64,000 nucleotides of DNA from DATFES01 sp035457725 (GTDB lineage: Bacteria > Pseudomonadota > Alphaproteobacteria > CACIAM-22H2), in assembly GCA_035457725.1 (NCBI GenBank), contig DATIBC010000120.1, forward strand, positions 43,676-107,675, given 5' to 3'. Within the stretch, counting starts at the first letter, position 1; each line of letters begins with the position of its first letter. Below, one piece after another: positions 8,771 through 19,337 of this stretch. A program made the translations under genes and the position numbers. The notes beneath the pieces were generated by a model, which was given only the letters and a program-made list of their open reading frames with translations, was not told where the DNA came from and made no database searches.

Positions 8771-9961
8771 TCATTTCTTCATCGCCGCCACGAACCGCTC
8801 GAAGAGGTAGTGGCTGTCGTGCGGGCCCGGCGAGGCTTCTGGATGGTACTGCACGGAGAACACTGGACGGCCCTTGGACTTGAGCCCTTCGTTGGTGCCG
8901 TCGAACAGCGATACGTGCGTCGCCTCGAGGCCGTCGGGAAACGACTCGGGTACGACGACGAACCCATGATTCTGCGAAGTGATCTCTACCTTGCCGGTGG
9001 CGAGGTCCTTGACCGGATGATTGGCGCCACGGTGACCGCGCGCGAGCTTTTCGGTGCGCGCGCCGAGCGCCAGGGCCAAGAGCTGATGGCCGAGGCAAAT
9101 GCCGAAGACCGGCAGCTGGACGTTCTTGAGCAGTTGGCGAAGCGTCGGCACGGCATAAACGCCGGTCGCCGCTGGATCCCCGGGTCCGTTCGACAGGAAG
9201 ACGCCGTCGGGATCATGCCGAAGAATATCGTCGGCGCTGGCCGTCGCCGGCACCACCGTGACCTTGCAGCCGAGCGACGCCAGACAGCGGAGAATATTGC
9301 GCTTCGCACCATAGTCGACGGCGACGACGCGATACTTGGGCGCCGCCAGCCGGCCGTACCCGGCGCCCAGCGTCCATTTGGTTTCGTCCCAGCTGTAGGT
9401 CTGACGGCAGGTGACCTCCAGCGCAAGGTCCATTCCCTCAAGCCCTGGCCATGCCGCGGCCTTGGCGTGCAGCGCCTCGATGTCGAGCCGACCGTCAAGA
9501 TCATGGCAGAGCGCGCCGTTGGGCGGACCGTTGTCGCGGATGCGGCGCGCCAGGGCGCGGGTATCCAGGCCGCCGATGCCGACTAGATTGTGGGCGGCGA
9601 GCCACGCATTTAGATGCCGCGTGGCGCGAAAATTCGCCGGCTCGGTGATATCGGCTCGCAGCACCAGCCCGCGCGCCGCCGGGATTGTCGTCTCGATGTC
9701 TTCGTCATTGGCGCCGACATTGCCAATGTGTGGAAAAGTGAAAGTGATGATCTGCCCGGCATACGAGGGATCGGTGAGAATCTCCTGATATCCGGTCATC
9801 GAAGTGTTGAAGCAGACTTCGCCGACCGTCGTGCCTGTCGCGCCGATGCCCATGCCCCAATAGACGGTGCCGTCGCCGAGAACCAACGCCGCCGTCGCGC
9901 CCGGCGGGCGCGGGGCGCGTCTGACGGCCGACTGGCCTGGTACAGGGGCGTCGGGGTTCAT
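8771..9961 (-). CDS. carA: carbamoyl-phosphate synthase small subunit (glutaminase)
   Basis: CarA (396 residues) hydrolyses glutamine and channels ammonia to CarB. The N-terminal half has LVLGDGTVYWGMGIGATG and TSMTGYQEILTDPSYAGQII; the C-terminal class I amidotransferase has the nucleophile in VFGICLGHQLLALALG (Cys near residue 288) and the His-Glu pair in VQYHPEASPGPHD. The ATG at 9961 is preferred to the GTG seven codons upstream, as GAGGTTGGTGGAG lies just ahead of it. It is first in carA-carB-greA and divergent from yqeY; the 237-base gap between them should hold both promoters. Confidence 0.96.
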   Translation of the reverse strand: MNPDAPVPGQSAVRRAPRPPGATAALVLGDGTVYWGMGIGATGTTVGEVCFNTSMTGYQEILTDPSYAGQIITFTFPHIGNVGANDEDIETTIPAARGLVLRADITEPANFRATRHLNAWLAAHNLVGIGGLDTRALARRIRDNGPPNGALCHDLDGRLDIEALHAKAAAWPGLEGMDLALEVTCRQTYSWDETKWTLGAGYGRLAAPKYRVVAVDYGAKRNILRCLASLGCKVTVVPATASADDILRHDPDGVFLSNGPGDPAATGVYAVPTLRQLLKNVQLPVFGICLGHQLLALALGARTEKLARGHRGANHPVKDLATGKVEITSQNHGFVVVPESFPDGLEATHVSLFDGTNEGLKSKGRPVFSVQYHPEASPGPHDSHYLFERFVAAMKK

Positions 9962-10124
9962 CGCTCCACCAACCTCATGCACGCGCGGGCAGGAAAAACC
10001 CCGGCGGCGGTCATTTGCATCGCCTGCAGCCGGGGGCGAAATCGATCGCGTGCGGCTATTACGGCACCGAGCGGTTCAGCGTCAAGCGATTAATCAAGAA
10101 AAATAATCTGTTAAATCAATACGT

Positions 10125-10130
10125 TATACT
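10125..10130 (+). promoter_or_regulatory. possible -10 element for yqeY
   Basis: TATACT in an AT-rich patch about 70 bases before yqeY matches five of six positions of the sigma-70 -10 consensus. No convincing -35 stands at the right distance, so this is a weak call. The same 9962-10198 gap must also carry the carA promoter on the other strand. Confidence 0.3.
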
Positions 10131-10198
10131 CGAAATCGCGATTGCCTTCGGGAGCTCTTTGGAGTAGCTTTGCCGCTTTCCCAGACATCGGTGACACC

Positions 10199-10657
10199 AT
10201 GCTTCGCGCTCAGCTCAGCGAGGGCCTTAAATCGGCCATGAAGGCTCGGCAGGACCGTGCGACTTCCACCATTCGCCTTATTCTCGCCGCGCTCAAGGAT
10301 CGCGATATCGCCGCGCGCGGCAAGGGCAACAACGATGGAATCTCGGACGACGAGATCCGGCAGATGCTGCAAAACATGATCCGGCAACGCAACGAGAGCA
10401 TCGCCTTGTACGAGCAAGGCGGGCGGCTCGAGCTGGCGCAGCAGGAGCGCGAGGAAATCCAGATCGTCCAAAGTTTCCTGCCCCAGCAGCTTGGCGAGGT
10501 GGAAATCGAGCGCGCGGCGCGCTCGGTGATCGCCGAGGTCGGCGCCACCTGCATCAAGGACATGGGCAAGACAATGGCCGCCCTCAAGCAGCGCTACGCC
10601 GGCCAGATGGATTTTTCCAAGGCAAGCGCCGTGGTGAAGAATCTGCTGAGCGCCTGA
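10199..10657 (+). CDS. yqeY: GatB/YqeY domain protein
   Basis: A 152-residue YqeY protein, related to the tail domain of the GatB amidotransferase subunit that contacts tRNA. The opening LRAQLSEGLKSAMKARQ, the centre with IRQMLQNMIRQRNESI and YEQGGRLELAQQEREEI, and the end MGKTMAALKQRYAGQMDF are typical. A cellular role is not well established; a tRNA-binding role is often proposed. The ATG at 10199 fits the family N-terminus; the frame is open 19 codons further upstream. It precedes dnaG by about 120 bases on the same strand, a common order in alphaproteobacteria. Confidence 0.92.
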   Translation: MLRAQLSEGLKSAMKARQDRATSTIRLILAALKDRDIAARGKGNNDGISDDEIRQMLQNMIRQRNESIALYEQGGRLELAQQEREEIQIVQSFLPQQLGEVEIERAARSVIAEVGATCIKDMGKTMAALKQRYAGQMDFSKASAVVKNLLSA

Positions 10658-10776
10658 CCTCGAGTTATCCCCGCGATTAAGGTTTTGCACGCTAACCATG
10701 ACCGTTCGCGCCGGCGAACGATCAGCGTAAGCTTGGCGGCGCGCCGACACCTAGCCCCCGAGTCGCGGTCGAATCG

Positions 10777-12642
10777 ATGGCTTTGCCGCCCGCTTTTCTC
10801 GACGAGCTCCGCCAACGCCTCCCCTGTTCGGAGGTGATCGCCAAGCGCGTCCGCCTGGTAAAGAGGGGCCGCGAGTATCTCGGACTCTGCCCCTTCCATA
10901 ACGAAAAGACACCGTCGTTCACGGTCAACGACGACAAGGGCTTTTTCCATTGCTTTGGTTGCGGCGCGCATGGCGACGTCATCGGCTTTGCCATGCGCGC
11001 CGAGAGCCTGTCGTTTCCCGAGGCGGTCGAGAAGCTCGCCGGGATGGCCGGGCTGCAAGTGCCCCGCCTTTCGCCAGTCGAGGCGGAACACGAACTGCGG
11101 CGCCAGTCGCTTTATGACGTCGTGGAGGCGGCGTGCCGCTGGTTCGAGGATAATTTGCGATCCAATATAGGGCGATCAGGACTGGACTATCTGCGACGCC
11201 GTGGACTCGACGACGCCACGATCAAGCGCTTTCGGCTGGGCTATGCGCCCGATGCGCGCGGCGCCCTCAAGGCGGCGCTTCGGGCGAAGAACATCGACGA
11301 GGCGCGGTTGCTGGAGGCCGGGCTCTTGGTCAGCCCGGAGGGTGGCGGCGAGTCGTTCGATTTCTTCCGCGGCCGGGTGATCTTCCCGATTCTCGATCGG
11401 CAGGGCCGGCCGATCGCCTTCGGTGGCCGCATCATCGGCGAGGGACAACCGACGCCGGACGGCCGGGGTGACGGAGGAGCCAAGCTCCGGACGAACACAG
11501 CCCCGAAGTACCTCAATTCGCGCGATACGCCCTTGTTCGACAAGGGCCGCACGCTTTATGCCCTCGACAAGGCGCGCGAGGGCGTCCGCAACGGCGCGAA
11601 GTTGGTGGTCGCCGAAGGCTATATGGACGTCATCGCGCTGCATGCCGCCGGATTCAACGGCGCCGTGGCGCCGCTCGGCACCGCGCTCACCGAGGCGCAG
11701 ATCGAGACGCTGTGGAAGCTCACGCCCGAGCCGATACTTTGCTTCGACGGCGATGCCGCGGGCCAACGCGCGGCGCTGCGCGCGGCGGAGCGCGCGCTGC
11801 CGTTGTTGAAGCCGGGATGCTCGTTGCAATTCGCTACGTTGCCGCCGGGCGAAGACCCGGACAGTCTGCTCAAGCGACGGGGGCCGGCGGCGGTCGCCGA
11901 AGTGCTGAGCCGGACGAAGCCGCTGGTCGACGTCGAATGGGAAAGTCTCGTCGCCACGACGCCCGCCGAGACGCCGGAACAGCGGGCGCTGCTCGAGCGG
12001 CGCCTGGAGGACGTGGCGGCCAGGATCGCCGAGCGCACCGTGCAGTGGCAATATCGACGGCTTTTCCGCCTGCGCGTACGCGCGCGGTTCTTCCCGACCG
12101 ACGGCCGCCGGCGACCGGAAGCGGCGATGAAAGCGCCAGGGCATGCCTGGGTGCTCGATCGCGTTCCGGAGACGGTGCTGCTAGCGACATTGCTCAATCA
12201 CGTCGATCTTATTGCTTGGCGGGAGACCCTCGACGAGCTGGAGCGCATCGAATTCGTCGATGACCGGCTCTCCCGGCTCAAGGCGGACCTGTTCGATTTG
12301 GGAGCGAGCATCGCCGAGCTTCCGCGGCAGAGCCTCGTCGAGATGCTGACCACGCGCGGTCACGGCGAGACGATCGCCCAATTGAATGCGCCGGACGTAT
12401 TCGTGCATGCCCGATTTGCCCACCCCGAAGCTTCGACCGACGAGGCGGCGCAGGGCTGGAGGGCGTACTTTCGCGGCCTTTACTTGCGTCGTCTGCGCAG
12501 CGAACTGGAGGCCGCGAGGTCGACCTGGGTGGCCGAGCCGAACGAGGAAAACCTGCACCGGATCGAGGAGCTTGGCCGAATGCTGGCAGCGGAGTCCGAG
12601 CAGGCGGCGCAGAGCGACCTTTCCGAGGTGCCCGCCGCATGA
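10777..12642 (+). CDS. dnaG: DNA primase
   Basis: DnaG (621 residues) synthesises RNA primers at the replication fork. The zinc-binding domain uses Cys38, His41, Cys59 and Cys62 (CPFHNEKTPSF, then CFGCGAHGD). The catalytic core follows, with the TOPRIM glutamate in VVAEGYMDVIALHAAG near residue 280 and the acidic metal site CFDGDAAGQRAALRA near residue 322. The C-terminal helicase-interaction domain from about residue 450 is less conserved, as usual. The start ATG gives MALPPAFLDELRQRL, matching the family. It lies 352 bases upstream of rpoD on the same strand, the classical arrangement. Confidence 0.96.
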   Translation: MALPPAFLDELRQRLPCSEVIAKRVRLVKRGREYLGLCPFHNEKTPSFTVNDDKGFFHCFGCGAHGDVIGFAMRAESLSFPEAVEKLAGMAGLQVPRLSPVEAEHELRRQSLYDVVEAACRWFEDNLRSNIGRSGLDYLRRRGLDDATIKRFRLGYAPDARGALKAALRAKNIDEARLLEAGLLVSPEGGGESFDFFRGRVIFPILDRQGRPIAFGGRIIGEGQPTPDGRGDGGAKLRTNTAPKYLNSRDTPLFDKGRTLYALDKAREGVRNGAKLVVAEGYMDVIALHAAGFNGAVAPLGTALTEAQIETLWKLTPEPILCFDGDAAGQRAALRAAERALPLLKPGCSLQFATLPPGEDPDSLLKRRGPAAVAEVLSRTKPLVDVEWESLVATTPAETPEQRALLERRLEDVAARIAERTVQWQYRRLFRLRVRARFFPTDGRRRPEAAMKAPGHAWVLDRVPETVLLATLLNHVDLIAWRETLDELERIEFVDDRLSRLKADLFDLGASIAELPRQSLVEMLTTRGHGETIAQLNAPDVFVHARFAHPEASTDEAAQGWRAYFRGLYLRRLRSELEAARSTWVAEPNEENLHRIEELGRMLAAESEQAAQSDLSEVPAA

Positions 12643-12679
12643 GGCGGCCGCAGGGGGATAGCGTCGAAGGCTGCGTCGC

Positions 12680-12707
12680 TTGACACGATTAACGCGACAA
12701 ATCTAAA
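12680..12707 (+). promoter_or_regulatory. candidate sigma-70 promoter upstream of rpoD
   Basis: A perfect TTGACA (12680-12685) is followed after 16 bases by TCTAAA (12702-12707), four of six matches to TATAAT. It would give a leader of roughly 280 bases before the rpoD ATG. Confidence 0.4.
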
Positions 12708-12909
12708 CGTATCCGCCGCTTCATAGCCTTGACGGGGATACCAGCAGGGACCAAGTGAAGTTCAGCGAATTTGCCGCACCAGAGCGATGCTTCGCATAGT
12801 AAGTCATTGAAGTTTAACCTATTCGGCCCAACCTTGCGGTCTTGCCCCGGGGTCAGGGTGGCGGACGCGGCTTTATCCCGGGTCGGGAGGGGCAAGGAAT
12901 CGTGGCGTC

Positions 12910-12928
12910 GGCCCCTTATATAGGGGCC
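12910..12928. repeat. inverted repeat in the rpoD leader
   Basis: GGCCCCT-TATAT-AGGGGCC: 7-bp perfect GC-rich arms around an AT core, ending 66 bases before the rpoD start. The core CTTATATAGG also resembles the -10 of alphaproteobacterial heat-shock promoters, but no CTTG -35 stands at the expected distance. Confidence 0.5.
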
Positions 12929-12994
12929 CTTCGATGCCATGGCGGACCGAGGCGCTCCGGGGTTAAGCGATCACGACAGGACGAACGGACCCAG

Positions 12995-15034
<2,040 letters not shown>

Positions 15035-15197
15035 AAAGCGGGCGGGCGGCCGGATGCCGAAGGGCGAAGCCGCGGTCCTTCTTGTCCGAATCGCGGGCTC
15101 GTCTTAAAGTCGCGTTCCGACGGCTCCCGACGGCAGCGGTCGCGCACGACCGATTTCGCGCGGCCCCCGGACCTGGAGGCTCCTATCGGCGGCATTC

Positions 15198-16058
15198 GTG
15201 CCAGACGACCAACCTCATCCAACTTCGCCCGCAGGGGTCGCTCCCGACTACCTGCGGGCCGTCCGAGACAAGTACAACGTAATTCAAATCTGGCCGGAGT
15301 CGGATCGCTGGCTCGCCCACGTCAAGGCGTGGATCGCCGAAGCCATCGCCGACTGGCGGCCCCGGCTGGCCCTGACCCCGGCAGCACGCGTACTGAACGC
15401 TGGATCGGGCGATGAATCCTATGGGCTTGCGCCAGGGCTGGTCATCGACTGCGACATCGCCGACCGCAAGCTGGTCGGCCTGAAGCTCGGGGTGGCGGGG
15501 GATCTGGCCAATCTGCCGCTGGCCAAGGACGCTGTCGACGTCTGTGTCTGCGTCGGTTCGGTGATCAACTACGTCGGCGACGTCGAACGCGCGGTCGGCG
15601 AGATCGCCCGGGTGCTGCGCCCCGACGGGCGGCTGATCCTCGAATTCGAGAGCAGCCGCAGCGGCGAGTACCACTTCACGCCGCATTTCGGGCGCGACGC
15701 AGCGCGGGTCCGGACGTTCTATATCGACCAGGACGAAAGCATTTGGGTATTCAACGAGGCCTATGTCCGCCGCGTGCTTGCGGCGCATGGCTTCGCCGTG
15801 GTCGACGAGCGCCGCGCCCACTTCCTGTCGCCGTTCGTCTACCGTTTCGGGAAGGACCTCAACCGGGCCGCCCGCTACGCCGCCTTCGACCGCTGGGTCG
15901 GCCGCTTGCCGTTCTTCCGCACTCGCTCGGCCAACGTCATCCTGCTGTGCGAGCGGCGACCGGGCGGCAACGGCCTGAACGGCGGCAATGGCTTGAACGG
16001 CGCTAACGGCGCCCGGATCAACGGTCTGAACGGCAACGGCGCCGCACACGGCGGGTGA
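15198..16058 (+). CDS. class I SAM-dependent methyltransferase with Asn/Gly-rich tail
   Basis: A 286-residue predicted methyltransferase, substrate unknown. The Rossmann-fold SAM site is seen at RVLNAGSGDESYGLAPG (near residue 65), an acidic second strand VIDCDIADRKL, and the post-motif region LPLAKDAVDVCVCVGSVINY and VLRPDGRLILEFE. The last 30 residues are a low-complexity tail repeating NGLNG units, which is unusual for the fold and probably disordered. The start is a GTG. It lies 163 bases downstream of rpoD and just upstream of a tRNA gene; neither suggests a substrate. Ubiquinone-type or small-molecule O-methylation are possible but unsupported. Confidence 0.75.
   Translation: MPDDQPHPTSPAGVAPDYLRAVRDKYNVIQIWPESDRWLAHVKAWIAEAIADWRPRLALTPAARVLNAGSGDESYGLAPGLVIDCDIADRKLVGLKLGVAGDLANLPLAKDAVDVCVCVGSVINYVGDVERAVGEIARVLRPDGRLILEFESSRSGEYHFTPHFGRDAARVRTFYIDQDESIWVFNEAYVRRVLAAHGFAVVDERRAHFLSPFVYRFGKDLNRAARYAAFDRWVGRLPFFRTRSANVILLCERRPGGNGLNGGNGLNGANGARINGLNGNGAAHGG
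15961..16047 (+). repeat. coding repeat of Asn-Gly units at the methyltransferase C-terminus
   Basis: Imperfect tandem units of the form GGCAACGGCCTGAACGGC occur several times and encode GGNGLNG, GGNGLNG, ANGARINGLNG and NGNG. The unit is 6 to 8 codons, in frame, with synonymous variation between copies, so it is maintained as protein rather than being a fresh DNA slippage product. Confidence 0.7.
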
Positions 16059-16089
16059 CCGAAGGCGCCCGGTTCGGCTATAGGATGGG

Positions 16090-16119
16090 CCGCCCGTCCC
16101 CGGGCTTGCCCACGGGCGG
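16090..16119 (+). terminator. stem-loop between methyltransferase and tRNA
   Basis: CCGCCCGT and ACGGGCGG form an 8-bp perfect stem around a 14-base loop, 30 bases after the methyltransferase stop and 7 bases before the tRNA. There is no T-run, so it may be an imperfect terminator or a processing structure. Confidence 0.35.
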
Positions 16120-16126
16120 GCACGGT

Positions 16127-16202
16127 GGGCCTGTAGCTCAATGGTTAGAGCGCGCCGCTCATAACGGTGTGGTTGCAGGTTCGAGTCCTGCCGGGCCCAC
16201 CA
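16127..16202 (+). tRNA. tRNA with CAU anticodon, probably tRNA-Ile2
   Basis: A 76-base cloverleaf with encoded CCA. The acceptor stem is GGGCCTG/CGGGCCC with one G-T pair; D stem GCTC/GAGC; anticodon stem CGCCG/CGGTG with loop CTCATAA (anticodon CAT at 16160-16162); T stem GCAGG/CCTGC with TTCGAGT loop. G1-C72 pairing excludes the initiator tRNA. The short AATGGTTA D-loop resembles the minor isoleucine tRNA whose C34 is changed to lysidine by TilS, so Ile2 is preferred to elongator Met, but the two are hard to separate by eye. Confidence 0.93.
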
Positions 16203-16225
16203 GTTAGCTTAGCAACAAGCTTTCC

Positions 16226-16606
16226 TCACGCCTGCGGGCCGCGGCCGAAGGTGAGCAGCACGAGGAAAATCGTCCACATGACGAAGGCGGCGCCGGCGGT
16301 CAGCGTGGCGTGCCACATGTAGCGATCGCGCAGGATGTTGCCGAACACCTGCTGGGCGCGCCCTTCGGGCAGGTCGTGGCGCTTCTCGAGCATGATCCAC
16401 ACTTCGGTTCGCCGGTAATCGCGGGTCGGCGCGCGCATCGCCTTGATCACCAGGATGGCGCACATCAGCGTCACGCTTATCGCGCCGAGCTTCACCGCCA
16501 AGGCCGCATTGGACGCCATGCCGACCATCGCCGTGACAATCGCCAATAGACCGAACCCGCAGCCTCGCCTGATCGACAGATCGGCGAAATGTCTGATCCG
16601 CTCCAT
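16226..16606 (-). CDS. hypothetical membrane protein
   Basis: A 126-residue protein I do not recognise. Hydrophobic segments lie near residues 15-55 (CGFGLLAIVTAMVGMASNAA and the following VKLGAISVTLMCAILVI) and 95-120 (TAGAAFVMWTIFLVLLTFG), so it should have three membrane spans. Between them is a charged cytoplasmic-type stretch with RRTEVWIMLEKRHDLPEGRA. The ATG at 16606 (MERIRHFADL) is chosen over a TTG ten codons upstream. It stands alone, convergent with the tRNA on one side and 170 bases from the next minus-strand gene. Confidence 0.6.
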   Translation of the reverse strand: MERIRHFADLSIRRGCGFGLLAIVTAMVGMASNAALAVKLGAISVTLMCAILVIKAMRAPTRDYRRTEVWIMLEKRHDLPEGRAQQVFGNILRDRYMWHATLTAGAAFVMWTIFLVLLTFGRGPQA

Positions 16607-16776
16607 GTCCGCTCCCGGGCCCGCACGAATATTCAAGCCGCCATGCCGCGACGCCGGTCGCTGCCGGGCCCGGATTGGTCTCTAGGAACGATTTTAATCA
16701 AGCTCGGCTCGCCGGCAAGGTCGCTTCGGCTGCCGTGGGGCGGATTGCCGTCAAACTTTGGTGAGCCGGCCGCGCG

Positions 16777-17091
16777 TCAGATGAGGCCCAGCGTGCGGAG
16801 CGCCGGAACGGTCATCAGGAAGGCGAGCGCCAACCAGATGAGCGACGAGGTCGGGTCGTCGGCGAGAGGCTTGGCCAGCCGCTCGTACAGCGCCGCCGGA
16901 ACCCCGCTGAAAAACAGGGTGCAGCAGGAAACGAAGATCGAGGAAAAGAACAGCACCCAACTCTCGTTCTTGGGAAACAGCTCGGGCATCAGGACGGCGA
17001 CAATCGGGATGGCGATGGCGAGAAACGGCGAAAAAAGCCCGTTCAGCGTGCACACGCCGATGACGATCAGAAACAGGGTCTGGCGGTCCAT
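16777..17091 (-). CDS. hypothetical membrane protein
   Basis: A 104-residue protein, MDRQTLFLIVIGVCTLNGLF at the start, with three or four hydrophobic segments covering most of its length (LFLIVIGVCTLNGLFSPFLA, VLFFSSIFVSCCTLFFSG, LIWLALAFLMTVPALRTLG). AAGGG precedes the ATG by eight bases. It begins 17 bases after the YggT-family gene ends on the same strand, so the two are probably co-transcribed. No function is suggested by the sequence. Confidence 0.6.
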   Translation of the reverse strand: MDRQTLFLIVIGVCTLNGLFSPFLAIAIPIVAVLMPELFPKNESWVLFFSSIFVSCCTLFFSGVPAALYERLAKPLADDPTSSLIWLALAFLMTVPALRTLGLI

Positions 17092-17108
17092 GACGCGGCC
17101 CTTTTGCG

Positions 17109-17429
17109 TCAACCGGTCGCCGGCTGCGGGCGCGGCGTCAAGCCCAGCGCGAACATGGCCATGAAGAACAACACCCGCGCGATGACGATCCAGAAGGCGG
17201 CGATCGGCGGCAGGACTATCGGCGGAAACGCCGAGGGCGTGATGTAGGCGACCGGACGGATCAGCCAGTCGGTCAGGCGCCGGAACCATCGATAGATGTA
17301 GTTCGGCGAATCGGGCGGCAGAAAGAAGCTGAGCAGGAAGCGCCCGAACAGCGTGTAGAACAGAATTGCGAACGCGTAGTTCGGTAGATGGAAGTACCAG
17401 TACGCGAACCAGATATCTTGCCCCACCAC
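17109..17429 (-). CDS. YggT-like small membrane protein
   Basis: A 106-residue protein with an N-terminal hydrophobic segment (YAFAILFYTLFGRFLLSFF), a central amphipathic part YIYRWFRRLTDWLIRPVAYI and a C-terminal segment FWIVIARVLFFMAMFALGL. The layout and the RRLTDWLIRP motif resemble the YggT family, whose role is unclear but has been linked to cell envelope and osmotic functions. The start is a GTG (MVGQDIW) five bases after GGAGG. It leads a two-gene unit with the downstream membrane protein and is separated from the symporter gene upstream by a strong terminator. Confidence 0.55.
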   Translation of the reverse strand: MVGQDIWFAYWYFHLPNYAFAILFYTLFGRFLLSFFLPPDSPNYIYRWFRRLTDWLIRPVAYITPSAFPPIVLPPIAAFWIVIARVLFFMAMFALGLTPRPQPATG

Positions 17430-17463
17430 CCCGACCTCCGGCCGATCTCGTCACCGCCAGCCT

Positions 17464-17501
17464 AAAAAAAACGCGGGACCCGCGTAAAGCGGGTCCCGCG
17501 T
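17464..17501 (-). terminator. Rho-independent terminator of the symporter operon
   Basis: A perfect 13-bp stem, ACGCGGGACCCGC (17471-17483) with GCGGGTCCCGCGT (17489-17501), around a 5-base loop. On the minus strand it is followed by a run of eight T. It lies 24 bases after the symporter stop and is the clearest intrinsic terminator in the window. Confidence 0.93.
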
Positions 17502-17524
17502 CGCTAGACGGACCGAGTTGCTAG

Positions 17525-19318
17525 CTACTCATGCTTCTGTCCAGCCGCCCAGGCGATTTCGCCCTTTGGCGTCCGGATCGAGTCGACGAAGTCCTGCATC
17601 TCCTTCGACGGCGGGGCCGTGAGCAGGCTCACGATCCACGTGACGACGAAGGCGACCGGCAGGCCGAACAAAGCGCTCGAGATGTTGCGGATTCCAAACC
17701 ACAGCGGCATGTCGAAATACCGGGTGGCGACCAGGTAGTAGAGGCACACGCCGAAGCCCGCCATCATGCCGACGATGGCGCCGGTGGCGTTCGTGCGCTT
17801 CCACCAGATCCCGAGAACGAGCGGCGCGAAAAGGCCCGCCGCCGCCAGCGAGAACGCCCAGGCGACCATTTGGATGATCCCCGACGGCCGCGTGCCGGCC
17901 ACCGCCGCCGCCATCAAGGCAACGACGACCAGGAGCGACCGGGCCACCACCAGACGGCGCCTGGTCGATGCGCCGGGATCGATCAGCTTGTAGTAGATGT
18001 CGTGCGAGAGCGCGTTAGCGATGGCGAGGAGCAGGCCATCGGCCGTGCTGAGCGCCGCCGCGAGGCCTCCCGCCGCGACCAGGCCGGAGATCACGTAGGG
18101 TAGACCGGCGATCTCGGGCATCGACAAGACGATGATGTCCTGGTTGATCGTTAGTTCGGCGAGTTGCAGGATACCATCGTTGTTGCCATCGGCGATGGTC
18201 AACAATCCGCCGACCTGTGCCCAGTTCTGCACCCACACCGGAAGCTGGGCGATCGGCTGGCCGACCACGTTCTGGTAGACCTCCAGCTTCGCGAACGCCG
18301 CGTAGGCCGGCGCCGTGAAGTACAGCAGGAAGATGAAGAAGATGCTCCAACCGACCGAGGCGCGCGCGTCACGAACGTTGGGCGTCGTGAAGTAGCGCAT
18401 CAGGATGTGCGGCAGCGACGCGGTGCCGACCATCAGGCAGAGCACCAGGGCCCAGAAGTTGTGGAACTCGACCCAGGAGAACTGCCCCTTGGCGTCGACG
18501 AAGGCGTCGGTATGGTGCTTGACGATGCCGAGCTTGTCTTCGAGCTGGGCGATCTGCGACAGCGCTTGGCCATAGGTCAGCTCGGGGATCGGAATCCCGT
18601 AACGCTGGGTCGATAGCCAGATCAACGGAACCAGGTAGGCGAGAATGAGAATGATGTACTGCGCTACCTGCGTCCAGGTGACCGCGCGCATGCCGCCGAG
18701 CATCGAGCACACCAGGATGCCGACCAGGCCGGCGAAGATGGCGAGCTCGAAGGGGATGCCGAGGAAGCGTGAGGTGATGATGCCGATGCCGAAGGTCTGG
18801 GCGACGATGTAAGTGAACGACGCCGAGAACAGCACGATCACGCCGCAGATGCGCGCCGTGTTTCCTTCGTATCGAACGCCGAGGAAGTCAGGCACCGTGA
18901 ACTGGCCGAATTTTCGCAGGTATGGAGCCAGCAGGATCCCCACCAGCACATATCCACCGGTCCAGCCGAGCACGTAGCCAAGCCCGCCATAGCCGAGGAG
19001 ATATAGTCCGCCGGCCATCGAGATGAACGACGCCGCGCTCATCCAGTCGGCCCCGGTCGCCATACCGTTGTAGAACGCCGGCACGACGCGGCCCGCCACG
19101 TAGTATTCGGAAATATCGAGGGTCCGCGACAGGAAGCCGATGTAAGCGTAGACGAAAATCGTCAAGAAGACGAAGGCGTAGCCGATCACCCTGTTCGGCA
19201 AGCCCATCTGCTCGAGGATGGCGAGCAGAATCGTGAATCCGATGAAGCCCCCCGTGTAGCCGGCATAGACCTTGCCGAGGTTGGCAAGAAATCCGCCGCG
19301 GCCTATTTCATAAGCCAT
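17525..19318 (-). CDS. sodium:solute symporter, acetate/carboxylate type (SSS family)
   Basis: A 597-residue SSS-family permease with about thirteen hydrophobic segments. It carries YYVAGRVVPAFYNGMATGAD and SAASFISMAGGLYLLGYGGL, typical of the ActP-like branch, and LAAALSTADGLLLAIANALS near the sodium site. A DUF4212 partner gene lies immediately upstream, separated by 19 bases; this pairing is characteristic of the subfamily. Acetate or another short carboxylate is the likely substrate, by family. Start: ATG eight bases after GGGAGGAC. Transcription ends at the strong terminator at 17464-17501. The neighbouring CBS-nucleotidyltransferase, exonuclease and symporter-kinase genes point to regulated carboxylate use. 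Confidence 0.88.
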   Translation of the reverse strand: MAYEIGRGGFLANLGKVYAGYTGGFIGFTILLAILEQMGLPNRVIGYAFVFLTIFVYAYIGFLSRTLDISEYYVAGRVVPAFYNGMATGADWMSAASFISMAGGLYLLGYGGLGYVLGWTGGYVLVGILLAPYLRKFGQFTVPDFLGVRYEGNTARICGVIVLFSASFTYIVAQTFGIGIITSRFLGIPFELAIFAGLVGILVCSMLGGMRAVTWTQVAQYIILILAYLVPLIWLSTQRYGIPIPELTYGQALSQIAQLEDKLGIVKHHTDAFVDAKGQFSWVEFHNFWALVLCLMVGTASLPHILMRYFTTPNVRDARASVGWSIFFIFLLYFTAPAYAAFAKLEVYQNVVGQPIAQLPVWVQNWAQVGGLLTIADGNNDGILQLAELTINQDIIVLSMPEIAGLPYVISGLVAAGGLAAALSTADGLLLAIANALSHDIYYKLIDPGASTRRRLVVARSLLVVVALMAAAVAGTRPSGIIQMVAWAFSLAAAGLFAPLVLGIWWKRTNATGAIVGMMAGFGVCLYYLVATRYFDMPLWFGIRNISSALFGLPVAFVVTWIVSLLTAPPSKEMQDFVDSIRTPKGEIAWAAGQKHE

Positions 19319-19337
19319 TTATGTGTCCTCCCGTCGA

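Larger units (their letters stand above)
12643..12994 (+). other. dnaG-rpoD intergenic region (rpoD leader)
   Basis: A 352-base gap with no convincing gene. It contains a candidate promoter at 12680-12707, a compact inverted repeat at 12910-12928, and several short C/G-rich direct blocks near 12845-12900. The open frame running into rpoD from 12842 is not used as a start, because the encoded residues do not resemble RpoD. Confidence 0.6.

Noticed and set aside
16127..16202. Initiator tRNA-fMet
   Set aside because: First and last acceptor bases pair (G1-C72), unlike initiator tRNAs.
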